DNA of 64,000 nt from Larix kaempferi. Its lineage: Eukaryota; Streptophyta; Pinopsida; Pinales; Pinaceae. The translations under genes and the position numbers were made by a program. Below the pieces are notes generated by a model. The model saw only the letters and a program-made list of their open reading frames with translations, was not told the DNA's origin and made no database searches. Below, piece by piece: positions 47,443 through 57,387 of this stretch. How positions within the stretch are numbered: the stretch's first letter is position 1; each line of letters opens with the position of its first letter. The stretch is from positions 1,679,001 to 1,743,000 of the forward strand of contig BSBM01000125.1 of NCBI GenBank assembly GCA_027924585.1, written 5' to 3'.

Positions 47443-47460
47443 GCATGGAAACGGAACCAT
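47443..47460 (-). promoter_or_regulatory. Primer-binding-site candidate of element C
   Basis: Minus-strand TGGTTCCGTTTCCATGC begins about three bases inside the LTR. TGG fits a tRNA CCA end; the tRNA is not assigned. Confidence 0.45.
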
Positions 47461-47461
47461 T

Positions 47462-49076
47462 TGTTGGCTATAGCTAACCCAGAGGTTTTCTATAAGACCT
47501 AGGTTCTTTGCGGTTTCCCCTTGGACCAACAAAACCCCTTCGCACCGTCCCTTTCGGCAACAACCTGCAAGCAGGCTGAGGTCTCACCCGAGGTGTATCT
47601 ATGGGGTACTGCGGAATCATATTTCCACAGTAAGTGATGAGCTGCTTGGATGGACGAGCTGTGCAACACCATAGAGGGGTAGGTGCTGTGAGGGCAGACT
47701 GCGCAGAAATGGGCAACGCTGCGGTCCGCACTACTATGTTATTCTACTGCAGGACTTCCACTAAAGCTGCGAACAATTCAACTTTATTCTATACCCGGAT
47801 TATCTTGAAATGCTTAAGGTACTAAAATGAATATCACTCATCCATTCCTTCAGCACTTACTGTCTAGTCCTCTAACATTCATTCATTAACTCAAGATATC
47901 ATGATTTGAACATAGTCGATTGATCTAATCCACAATTATACATCCCTTTGCTGCGTGTAAGAAAGTATCTAACGATTTGACCGATTTACTATCTTCATAC
48001 ACCAGAATAAATGTTCACCATTCAACCATTCATGCGAAGCTTAACATATCATTTCCATACTTATCTTAATGGTAAATGCATATAAAAACTCTCTCATAAT
48101 AGTATGCAAGGAAACATTTAGACATTCATTGACAGAAAATACAAGTAAGCATTCATTCATACACACAATCACACAACAAGAGATTTAACATGGTTCACTC
48201 CCCCGAGTGGGAAGCTATGTCCACAAGAACAATTGGTAATATATTTCTTTAGAAAGGGATGGGGACAACCGTTCTTAGTCTGCGTACTCAGCTGTAGACT
48301 ATCCTTCCTCTCAAAACTAGGCTTTTGGGCACACAGCTGCAGATCCTTTACAATCTTCTCAACTTTAAGAGATTTTACAATACAAAAGTCATACAAAGAT
48401 TAACTCTATCAATCAACTCACTAGCCCCATCCTATACAAAATTGTCTTCTTAAATAGATCATGCCCCCAGGTCATTTCTTTACAAAATCGAAGACCTAAA
48501 CTCAAAAACCCTTAGGGTTTACAAACTGCGCTAGTTTCCCTAAACTGGCTTGCTGACATTTGGTAGTGTTTGTTGCATCATGGCGGTTTTCCACGTCTTC
48601 AATCCGTCACTATCAGCCTTCCTGTCGCACGTGTGCCAACAGGTCACCTCCTCTAAACCGTTCACCTCTAATGGTTTCGCCCACCAAGTGTGCCAAGACG
48701 TCGCTTTCTTCAACAATCTCATGCATTGGCCACCTGCCTGATTTTCTCATGCCCACCGCTTGGAACTTCTAGAGCATCTTTCCAAAAATAGACCATTACC
48801 GGTTCGTTCGATATCTGCACCTGATCCATGTCCAGCACTCTGCTTTGTTGGTTCCACGTGTCCTGATTGCTTCGCAGCACTGGTCTTCGCGGTGCTTCCC
48901 AAAATTCAGATGCTGCGCACAGCTTCGCAGCCCGATCAAAACTTGGGTGCTGCGCACATCTTCCCAGCGTCCTCCATACTTAGACAAAATTGTATTTCTG
49001 AGTTGCGCTCAGCTCAGCTTTCCCTTCTTACCTCAAAAAGATGTTTCCAAAACTTTTTCTCAACCTGGGCCCAATA
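47462..49076 (-). repeat. 5' LTR of element C
   Basis: 1615 bp, homologous to 34960-37146 without the foldback insertion. The plus-strand right end reads GGGCCCAATA, so the terminal CA has become TA by C to T. Confidence 0.92.
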
Positions 49077-49081
49077 GTTAG
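49077..49081. repeat. Target site duplication of element C, right (GTTAG)
   Basis: Exact partner of 34955-34959. Confidence 0.85.
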
Positions 49082-49471
49082 AGATAGATCGACACTAGAA
49101 CATCCAACACTATCTATGACTAGGAACATCCAAGGCATATGGACCATCTGATCATGTTGAAAGTACCTCTAACCAATTATATATGGGTAGGCCACATATC
49201 TCAACTCAGGAACAAATGTTTGTGATACAATCACAAACCACATATGATCAACATATCGCCTCTTATTGAAAAAGGGATAATAGAGTGGACTTTAAGGTTA
49301 TGTCCAAGATTGAACCCATTGTTCTATGGGGATGGTTAAGATGAGGTCCTCCATGAAATATTTAAATTATATGGTCCTATCAAATATGGGTGAGTTTTGA
49401 AAATTTTCCCCAATCGAGCGAATAGACCTTACAGTGGAACAATGATGAGATAAAATTTCATGGTTGCACTC
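49082..49471. other. Spacer, no gene seen
   Basis: Anonymous AT-rich sequence between element C and the protease remnant. Confidence 0.5.
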
Positions 49472-51060
49472 CTAGTCTTGGAATGATTTAAAATTATGCG
49501 AATCATAGAACCAAATGCTCCTCCATTTGATCGATCCATATAAAATACGGTATATGTAATAATATCTCATGGCTACAATAAAATTGTACATTTGTTCTAC
49601 TACAATGACATCCATCACATCGTTCACCGGTTTGGTATATCTTCCCCCATTCACAAGGTCAATAGTATAGATTACCTCGATTATGTTGGATTCGAATGAA
49701 ATCCCTATTTTTATATTTATAATTTCGTTTTTATTGTTGTCCCACTCAAATCCAAACAATGTAGGGTAAATATCCTTTTTGTCAACTATTTCAATGACCT
49801 CAAAATCTATCATTGTTTTTACATTGCCTAGATTTATTTCAACTGATCTTCTAGGAGACCAATAGGGTGAATTTTGTATTAGTTGGTCAACCTATAGTTG
49901 TTGGGAGAGAGAGATAAGTGATAAGTAGAAGTGTGAAGCATAAATTTCCAAAATATTTCGAGAGCGAAGCATTCCAGAATTTTTTTTTATATAATATATA
50001 TTTATATATTTATTGATGCACATATATTTAAAAAAACATGCAAAATGGTTAATTAGCTATAGAAAATATCAAAACATAGATCTTTGTAGAAGATTAACGG
50101 TAGTCATCAAACCATCAACCATAAAATCAACCTTCAAGTTTCAGGTTTCAACAACTCAAAATTCAACCGTCATGTAATGTTTGCAAAAGAAATAATTCTT
50201 AGTTCTTGAAGCTAAATTATAAACTAAAAAAGACAAATAATTATACTATATACTAATATTTATTAACAATCTTGGCATGATAAATTTCTAATTTCTTCTC
50301 CCATGTTCTAATATCAATATGATTCATTCTAGGAGTGTGTGGAATTGTTTCAAGAGCATGAGGAATCGTTTTAGGAGTTCTCTCCCAAGCTACGAAGAAA
50401 GCTTAGAAATAAATAGTGCAAGGTGGGGGAAATATTCTGTCGAGCTAGGTCTCAACTCTAATTGGATAGGAGAATGTACTAGTCATGACTTCCCTATCAT
50501 CTTCTGTGATTTTTTCAAGACGATATTCACATAGGATCCTAGATCCAACACGACATATCATACCTCATACCCATGGTTCTGGACATATGTTTTAAACTCT
50601 TGTACTATATGATATTTATTCTTGTTGTCGATCCATATAATTTTCCTTTATAGTAAAGGGGATCTTCATTCCCCCCGTTGATTAGATTATCCAACATCAA
50701 TCACAACCTCCTCCTTGATTCTTCATCATCTATAATTTTAATAAAGGTTTGGAAGAACTCATGAATCTAGTCTGGCGATGCAGCTTCTCCCCTCACCTTT
50801 TTTGGAACCTCTATTGTGCTTATGTCATATTATATGTTCAGGAGGGTTCTAGGTATTCAAATTGGTGCCAACATTTAGGCATATAGTTACGACTGCATCC
50901 CGTAGTGCCTCCAAGGCCTCTTTGTAATAGGTCTTTTTCCTAGATGCATTGAAGCTAGGTTTTGAAGGGGCCACCTTTCATATTTGTGGGAGTTTTGATT
51001 GTGACTCGTTGAACCCTCTACCTACCCACCTTAGGTTATCAGATTGATATATGGATCATT
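49472..51060 (-). pseudogene. Remnant of a second gypsy-type protease, unrelated to C
   Basis: The minus strand near 50560-50490 reads YVVLDLGSYVNIVLKKSQKM, a retropepsin active-site pattern, followed by SPIQLELR. A 114-codon frame at 49813-49472 has FEVIEIVDKKDIYPTLFGFEWDN, the C-terminal half of the same fold. Upstream, 51060-50900 carries a possible Gag tail (FNASRKKTYYKEALEALRD). Many stops occur. No LTRs of its own were found. It lies outside the GTTAG duplication of element C, so it belongs to older DNA into which C or D inserted. Confidence 0.6.
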
Positions 51061-51276
51061 GTCCTCTTTATCATATTGAGTTTCTAGATTCACTATGTCT
51101 GGGTCTCCCTTCCTTGTCCTTGTCTCTTATTTAGTTATTAAGTTTGGTTCATCTTTAATTATGTGACATGTATCTTTGTAATGGTTAGACCCGATGGGAC
51201 TTGTGTGACCTCCTTTTCTACCTTTCTCTATATAATCCTCTATAACCCCCTATATATCCTCCTTGTACCCATCCCT

Positions 51277-51281
51277 TATTT
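51277..51281. repeat. Target site duplication of element D, left (TATTT)
   Basis: Exact partner at 63672-63676. Confidence 0.75.
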
Positions 51282-53500
51282 TGTAATGTCCCTCTTTAAT
51301 AATTTGTTTAAAATGGCAAACTTTTCACATTTTTCCCTAGTTCGACCTTTGACTAGTTTTGATGTCTAGGTCTCCAATTTGCTCCAAATGCTCCCCAATA
51401 TTACGAGAAGGTATATGAATGTTATTAGGAATTGAATATGATTTTCAGAGATGATATATGACCTTTATATTACTTCTGCAAATCCTCTTTTAGTTCTGTC
51501 CAAAGTAGGGATTTTGACTAGCAATTCCTCTATGACTAGTATTGGTCTCTTGGTCTCCAAATGACCCCAAATGCTTGCATAATGGGTCTGAAGTTATTTG
51601 AGAGGTATTAATAAATATAATAGGTTCTCATGGATACTTAAAAACCCTTAAAACACTTCTACGCATTCATTTACAATCTGGACAAAGTAGGGAATATTAC
51701 TGATAATTTTGAGCTTCAAACCCACAATGGTAGATGGCTCTAAATAGCTTCAAATGCTCTCAAATTGTACCAGTAGGTGTATGAATGATGTTAATACATA
51801 AAAATTGTGTTTATAGGTGTCTTTTAACCATCAAATGACTTCTGCAACTCACTTTGGAAATCTGATCAATGTATGGAGTTTTACTAGTAAAATTGTCGTT
51901 GAAATCCCCTTAGGGTAGATGATGAAAATGAATTTCCAAATGTACTCAATCCAACTCAAAATTATGAATGGAAGAATGGGAAATATAAAGGAAATAAACA
52001 TGAACTCATATTCATCACCATTCAACTTCTAATGTTTGCTATAACTCCCTTAAATCAGATGCAAGAAGACTAGTTTCGACCTTGGGGGAATTAGCATTAA
52101 ATCTTCTTCAAATGAAATAAAACTGAGCAAGATGGCTCCAAATGCTTAATTTCTCAACATGAAACTTGTAATAATCATCAATGGAAGTCCATACATCATA
52201 AATATATCATATAAAAAAATTTCGATTCGAAATCATCATCAATACATTGGCATACATCAATCTAGTGGGGGAATGGTCATTGTTTCCTCATTAATAATCA
52301 ATTTTACATATAACCACTTGGTATTTCGACCTGAAAATTTCAGAGGATGAATAAAAGAGTATATTAATCATATTAAAATATAAATGGATCATGATAATAT
52401 CTCCCAAAGAGTCCAAGAGCTCAACAAAAACACCCTCCCTTAAGGATCAAGAATATGCCATGAAAACTGGAAATGGTTGAAGGATTGAGATGCACTAGAA
52501 TAAACCATGATATGCCTTGTAGCTTACACCTGCAAATAAAGACTCCATTAAATCTCCAAATGGAAGGTCTGAATGGCCTTTCCAATTACCAACTTGGATG
52601 GGAATCTTTTACCCTCGAAATTGGCTAAGGCAAGAAACTAGTCATCCACTAGCTCTCCCTCTTCACAAATGCAATTGCAAATTTCTCAAATCATCAAAAG
52701 ATGCTATTCTTCTTTGTTCATGACTTTTATAAACTTCTAATGTCCTCCATGGGTCGAATTCCTTCCAATATATTCATGCCAACTCAATTTGGGAAGAGAT
52801 TCCCAAGTATGCCACTTGTCCTTCCAATTCTAGTTCTCTCCTTCTCCAAATTTGAATTGGTGTCTCTTTGGCTGCCCTAACTCACTTGAGCGCCCTCTTG
52901 GAGGCTATTTTTATCCCTGACATGTAATATATGTTAGATTTCATCCTTCAGGTCTTATTTTTGTCATAGGTGTCATAGCATCTTCATCATTGTTGTCATA
53001 GTGCTAGGGAATCTAGTCCAAGTGTCTCACTAGCTCCAAATTGCCTCTTCCTCTTCCATGGGAGTTATTATTCCACTCAAATTCGACCTTACATGATTCA
53101 TTCCAAGTATATTGACCTTCCAACGCATCCCAAGAACCTTTGTCTTCTTATGGATTCAAAATGACAAGAGGAGAATGCCATGTGGCATAGAAAATCTAGC
53201 TTGTGTGGGTCCCACTTCCTCCATGTGTCTTCATGATCAAATGCCACTTTGATTTTCCATTATATATATATATATATATTTATTTAGCTCATTTATTAAA
53301 TATTTGTGCTCTTCTAATGTCCACACATCATTTATTATCCTTCTTATTTCAAATCCCAATGCTTCCACCCACAACCTAGGAAACTACTAATTTTCCTCCT
53401 TGGCAATTATTTGACCCTTAGCATCAATTTGACAAACTCTCATGAATATGACCAATGGGATTAGGCCATTGTGACCCAATTCAAAATTTGGGACATAAAA
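51282..53500 (-). repeat. 3' LTR of element D
   Basis: 2219 bp, TGTAATGTCCCTC to about GGGACATAAAA; the canonical CA end is mutated. Strong similarity to 61463-63671 throughout, including an internal ATATAT run at 53260-53280 that is shorter in the partner. Confidence 0.9.
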
Positions 53501-53518
53501 AATCCTCCCTTCCCAATA
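53501..53518 (-). promoter_or_regulatory. Polypurine tract of element D
   Basis: Minus-strand TATTGGGAAGGGAGGATT is directly adjacent to the LTR. Confidence 0.8.
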
Positions 53519-53575
53519 TTGCTTGTCCTTGAGCAATTTCAAACATGGGTGTTGAAGAACCTTCTTTCTGTATAA

Positions 53576-54109
53576 TTATTTGAAGTTGCCACTGAATTGC
53601 CCAACCTTGAGTCTTTGAGATTCCATGAAGATTTTAGAGAGGAACCACCATGCTTGCTGCTGCACTACTCTGATTAAAATCACTTTATTAAGTGGGGAAT
53701 CCATTCCCCGTACTACTTGTTTCCCCCAAAAGTTGAAATCAATGAGACTAAGAGTTATCCCAGGGTCCCATTGCTTGTATTGCACTCCAACAATTAGAAG
53801 TGCTCTCCAATTCATAGTTCCTGGATCCCATTTTCTTGTATGCATTCTTCCCAACATCATGAGTACAAAATATATATCATCAAAGTACATAACAACATAA
53901 TGAAAATGAACATCAAGAAGATGCTCCGTCAAAGAATAGTGAAAGTGCTTATACCTCCAAGCATGTAGACCACCATTTTCCAAGTGCATACAAGCATCAA
54001 GTAACCAATCAAATATGCTCCAATGACATAGGTGAGGATCCCATGTCCTATTGTGCTGCTCCAAAAGGATGTGATATGCATCAAAATATCCAGCCATGTA
54101 TTCTTTCAT
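53576..54109 (-). CDS. Unrecognised ORF of element D, third in order (177 codons)
   Basis: Begins MKEYMAGYFDAYHILLEQHN and is rich in Trp, His and Tyr. It contains WDPHLCHWSIFDWLLDACMH and a repeated RKWDPGTMNW / KQWDPGIT motif. I see no known domain, catalytic motif, signal peptide or clear membrane segment. It ends 60 bp before the polypurine tract, so it is the last frame of the element. It may be the 3' end of the same reading frame as 54893-54135, separated by one stop and a frame change. It could be a diverged Gag-like protein, but there is no evidence for that beyond position. Confidence 0.4.
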   Translation of the reverse strand: MKEYMAGYFDAYHILLEQHNRTWDPHLCHWSIFDWLLDACMHLENGGLHAWRYKHFHYSLTEHLLDVHFHYVVMYFDDIYFVLMMLGRMHTRKWDPGTMNWRALLIVGVQYKQWDPGITLSLIDFNFWGKQVVRGMDSPLNKVILIRVVQQQAWWFLSKIFMESQRLKVGQFSGNFK

Positions 54110-54134
54110 CCAAGAAGTGAATGAAGAATCTCCA

Positions 54135-54893
54135 CTAAAATCTAAACTGAATAATGAGCAGACAAAAACAAGGAGACTTCAAATGACTCAAAGAAGTCTC
54201 ACCCATACATCCATGAATGTGAGAATCATGAAGATATAACAAAGTATGTGGTTGCCAACAAATATATTCTCCAATCATAAATCTATTCACCCAAGTGTTG
54301 GATGAAGTTCCTCCAGCATCAAATGAACCAAGTGTTGAGCAAGAAAAACCATGAGTCTCAAAGTGACTCAAATGCATATCATAGGTGCATCCATGTAGAT
54401 GTGCATCATTATAAAGTAACAAATGATGCTGCTGCAAATGTGAATAAGAATGTGCTCCAACCATGTCATCATAAAAGGTAAATCTATGAGTTCCATACTC
54501 CTCATGTGGCACCATAAAAAAGAACCCTTTCACCCATACTTCATTGAGACTAATGCTGAAAAACATGGAATTGTAGGATGTAGGAGAATGAACTAACTCA
54601 CCCAAATGATCAAGAAGTGCAAAAGTTTCATCATGGGAAGGATCCATATGAGTAGTATCATGCAGGTCCTTCAAAAGTGTGAAACATTTGTTGTATATTA
54701 GTTCCAATGTAGAGGAATCATGCTGTCCTTTAAAAATTGCATAACCTTCATCAAGAGACAATTCAAGTTCCTCTTCCACCACATCAAGTGTTTGGATCTC
54801 ATCAAATTCATCTTCAAAAACATCAAGAAAATTCAAATTTCCACATTTCTCATGACCTACCATGTCATGAGAATCCTCCAAACAATCTACCAT
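54135..54893 (-). CDS. Unrecognised ORF of element D, second in order (252 codons)
   Basis: Starts MVDCLEDSHDMVGHEKCGNL. The first third is acidic (FEDEFDEIQTLDVVEEELEL); the rest is rich in His, Ser and Leu with a repeated block: LHGCTYDMHLSHFETHGFS, then IHGCMGETSLSHLKSPCF about 70 residues later. The repeat suggests internal duplication. No known domain is recognised. Thirty-five bases separate its start from the end of the upstream 305-codon frame, in a different frame. No ribosome-access signal is evident. It may need a frameshift or may show decay. Confidence 0.45.
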   Translation of the reverse strand: MVDCLEDSHDMVGHEKCGNLNFLDVFEDEFDEIQTLDVVEEELELSLDEGYAIFKGQHDSSTLELIYNKCFTLLKDLHDTTHMDPSHDETFALLDHLGELVHSPTSYNSMFFSISLNEVWVKGFFFMVPHEEYGTHRFTFYDDMVGAHSYSHLQQHHLLLYNDAHLHGCTYDMHLSHFETHGFSCSTLGSFDAGGTSSNTWVNRFMIGEYICWQPHTLLYLHDSHIHGCMGETSLSHLKSPCFCLLIIQFRF

Positions 54894-54925
54894 TTGACAA
54901 TTTGAAACATATGAGAAAAAAGTTG

Positions 54926-55468
54926 CTAATTTTGAATTGTGAGCTTATGATTATCCTCATTATTCTTCAAGTATGCATCATGTAACAATTCATTAAGCTC
55001 AAACAAATGGTTTCTATAAAAAATAAAAGACATTAAATTACCTTTGATGTGGCACATTACTCTTTGAATCTTCTCCATGTCTTCAAGGAAGGATGGATCC
55101 TTCAATGAAAAAACCTTCCAACAAGAATTTGACACTAATTCTTGAGTGTCATAGAGCATTCTAAGGGTCTCTTGGATCTTCTTTTCATTCATATTCAAGG
55201 ATCCTTCAAGAAAATGAGGCTCTTGCAAATGAACCTCCTCATCTTCTTCCTTCTTGCTTGGACCAACTTCATGAAGCTCAAGTGGTGATGGGGAATTTGA
55301 TCTTGTTTCTTCTTCAACTGCTACAAGGTCTTCATTTTCATGCTTAATGTAAGTTTGGCTTGCAGCAACACTGTCAAAAGTGATCTCTATGTCACCAACA
55401 TAGAGGTGTGAACACCCATCAGTAGGTACTCCTTCATAGTTCAAGCATCCATTAGTAGATGCTCTTTG
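54926..55468 (-). pseudogene. C-terminal part of the 305-codon ORF of D, cut by element E
   Basis: The frame continues from 60938 (Q) across the CTTTG duplication into RASTNGCLNYEG and ends at the stop at 54926-54928. It is acidic, with EEETRSNSPSPLELHEVGPS, KKEEDEEVHLQEPHFLEG and a more hydrophobic end, LMSFIFYRNHLFELNELLHD. The ATG-started frame that seems to begin at 55516 starts inside the copia LTR and is not original. The family is unknown. The charged, low-complexity middle suggests a flexible linker. Confidence 0.6.
55464..55468. repeat. Target site duplication of element E, left (CTTTG)
   Basis: Exact partner at 60934-60938. Confidence 0.88.
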
Positions 55469-55505
55469 TGTTGGTTGTGGAGATAGATCTTCCAGTCTCA
55501 TAGAT

Positions 55506-55924
55506 GATTGCGCCAAGAGGCGCTCTATAGCCTAGTATGGGGGAGATCTTGTTAGTCGAGTGTTTGTCGAGTAACAAAATAATACAAAGTAAACAAAAAA
55601 AGAATAATACTTGAAGTAAAAAGTAATAAATATTATGTCGGCCATAAACAAAAAAGAATAATACAAAGTAAAAAGTAAATATGAGATTTTAGAGTGTTTG
55701 CCCAGTAACAAAATAATACAAGTAAAAAGTGATAAATATTATGTCAACCATTAAACAAAAAGAATAATACAGAGTAAAAAGTAAATATGAGACTTAAACT
55801 AGAGACTTTAGAGCTTATGATTAGATGGCTCAGGTATTGCACTCAAGGAGCTATTCAAGGAGAGGTTTGCACCTGAGGAGATTTGATCCCTCTCGAAGCT
55901 TGATAGAGCCTAGGATTTGGATCT
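55506..55924. repeat. Extra segment in the 5' LTR of E with a 134-bp tandem duplication
   Basis: Two units beginning GAGTGTTTGTCGAGTAACAA (55558) and GAGTGTTTGCCCAGTAACAA (55692), each followed by AATAATACA and AAAAAGTAAATATGAGA. It is bounded left by a GCGCCAAGAGGCGC palindrome at about 55510-55523. Either an insertion in this LTR or a deletion in the other. Confidence 0.75.
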
Positions 55925-56092
55925 TATTGTCTCAGCCATGCACCCCAGAGGACTGTACATTCATGCCCCTACCTTGGGGTTCAGGGGTGTGGGGGCAGCA
56001 CCCCCGAGAAAAAAATTTGGGGCTATTTTCGCTAACAGTTTTCAGGCCCATGGTTTTGGGTAACCAGTGGTATTTTTCCCATTGTATTTCCC

Positions 56093-56100
56093 CTATAAAA
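56093..56100 (+). promoter_or_regulatory. TATA box in 5' LTR of E
   Basis: CTATAAAA in both LTRs (the other at 60632-60639), upstream of the GTAATACGG region; likely the element's promoter. Confidence 0.6.
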
Positions 56101-56396
56101 GAAAGACATTGTAATACGGATAGGGCAAGATGTATTAGGTTTTATGCATTGTAAATATCTCTGAGATCAGAAGAGAGACTGTGAGACAGTGAAGAGGAAG
56201 TGCAGCGGTTGTGCTGTAGGTTGTATCCCTTCACTTTGCTGGACGGAATAATAATAAGGAATGGAAACTTCAGTGTGGACGTAGCCCAAGTTGGGTGAAC
56301 CACGATATATCTGTGTTTTTCTTGTAATGTGTATGTGTGATTATATTTGCATTTCTGTTTATTATTATTGCTCTGCGATCCTGCTTTTCTAACAAT

Positions 56397-56408
56397 TGGT
56401 ATTAGAGC
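56397..56408 (+). promoter_or_regulatory. Primer binding site of element E (initiator Met tRNA type)
   Basis: TGGTATTAGAGC, one change (C to T) from TGGTATCAGAGC, two bases after the LTR. Confidence 0.85.
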
Positions 56409-56469
56409 CAAAGGTCTATTTGGTAGATAAACCCGCAGGAAGCTAGGGTTTCTGGTTCGAGTGGGAGCA

Positions 56470-57387
56470 ATGGCAAAAGAAGGAAAGTTTAAGGTCAAGA
56501 AGTTTAACGGCCAAAACTTTCAGTTATGGAAGATGCAAATGGAGGACTATCTGTACTAGAAGGATCTATTCATGCTGTTGGGAGGAAGAGAAAAGTAGCT
56601 GGCGGCTATGAAGGACGAAGAATGGGAGGTTCTTGACAGAAAGGCATTGGGAACAATACGGTTGTCCCTGGCTTCGTCGATGGCTTTCAATATTTCAAAA
56701 GAAATGACAACGGAGGGTTTGATGAGCGCACTAGGTAAGCTATATGAAAAACCCTCGGCCTCCAACAAGGTATTTCTAATGAAGCATTTATTTAATATGA
56801 AGATGTCTGAAGGTGGATCTATTACTGATCATTTAAATGAGTTTATTACGGTTACAAATCAACTAAGTTCTGTAAGTGTGAACTTCGATGATGAGGATAG
56901 GGCTCTTCTAATCTTGTTTTCATTGCCAGAAAGTTGGAATAGCTTGGTCATGGCTGTAAGTAACTCTGTCTCTGGTTCAAACACCTTCAAATTTGATGAT
57001 GTTATTGGTGTTATTCTTAGCGAGGAAATGCGAAGAAAAAGCATAGGTGAGACATCAGGTAATGCGTTGACCATGGAGAGTAGGGGAAGACAAAAGGAGA
57101 GAGGAAAGAGCCAAGGTAATCGCAACAACTCTAAAAAGGGCAGATCCAAGTCCAGATTGGGAAAAATAGAGTGCTGGAACTGTGGAAAGAAAGGACATTT
57201 GAAGAAAGACTGCAGATCTCTAAAGAAGAAAGGAGATGGACAGCAGGAACCTACCCAGGAAGTGAATGTAGCAGGTGATGTGTTACAAGATGCTTTGATT
57301 CTTGCATTAGATAATACTAGTGATTATTGGGTAGTAGATTCAGGGGCTTCATGTCATGCTACACCCCATAGGAAATATTTTTCATGA
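56470..57387 (+). pseudogene. Gag-protease start of element E
   Basis: The ATG at 56470 opens MAKEGKFKVKKFNGQNFQLW, the usual copia Gag N-terminus. Stops at 56557-56559 (LY*KD) and 56596-56598 (EK*LA) sit where Gln would be natural. From 56608 the frame is open: Gag capsid (UBN2-type), the CCHC knuckle CWNCGKKGHLKKDC at about 57172, then protease DSGASCHAT at about 57338. An extra T in the run at 57378-57382 shifts the frame just after HRKYF and ends it at 57385. Gag packages the RNA; the protease would process the polyprotein. Confidence 0.88.

Larger units (their letters stand above)
34960..49076 (-). mobile_element. Ty3/gypsy LTR retrotransposon C, complete but decayed
   Basis: 14.1 kb element with LTRs 34960-37146 and 47462-49076 and GTTAG duplications. 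Minus-strand order: Gag (47418-45271), protease (45060-44362), a second Gag-like block (44205-43369), RT (43299-42494), RNase H (42488-41781), integrase (41700-40573), then an additional 3' frame (40044-37438). RT before integrase places it in Ty3/gypsy. Stops and frame changes interrupt every domain, so this copy is dead. The left LTR carries a 577-bp foldback insertion. Confidence 0.92.
55469..56394 (+). repeat. 5' LTR of element E, with about 419 extra bases
   Basis: Matches the 501-bp right LTR except for about 55506-55924, which is absent there. TATA box CTATAAAA at 56093-56100. Ends TGTTGG and TCTAACA. Confidence 0.9.

Noticed and set aside
54926-55516. ATG-started frame of 196 codons
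   Set aside because: Its first 16 codons are copia LTR sequence; the original frame enters from 60938 instead.
55825-56154. 109-codon plus-strand frame
   Set aside because: Lies within the copia LTR across the TATA box; chance frame.
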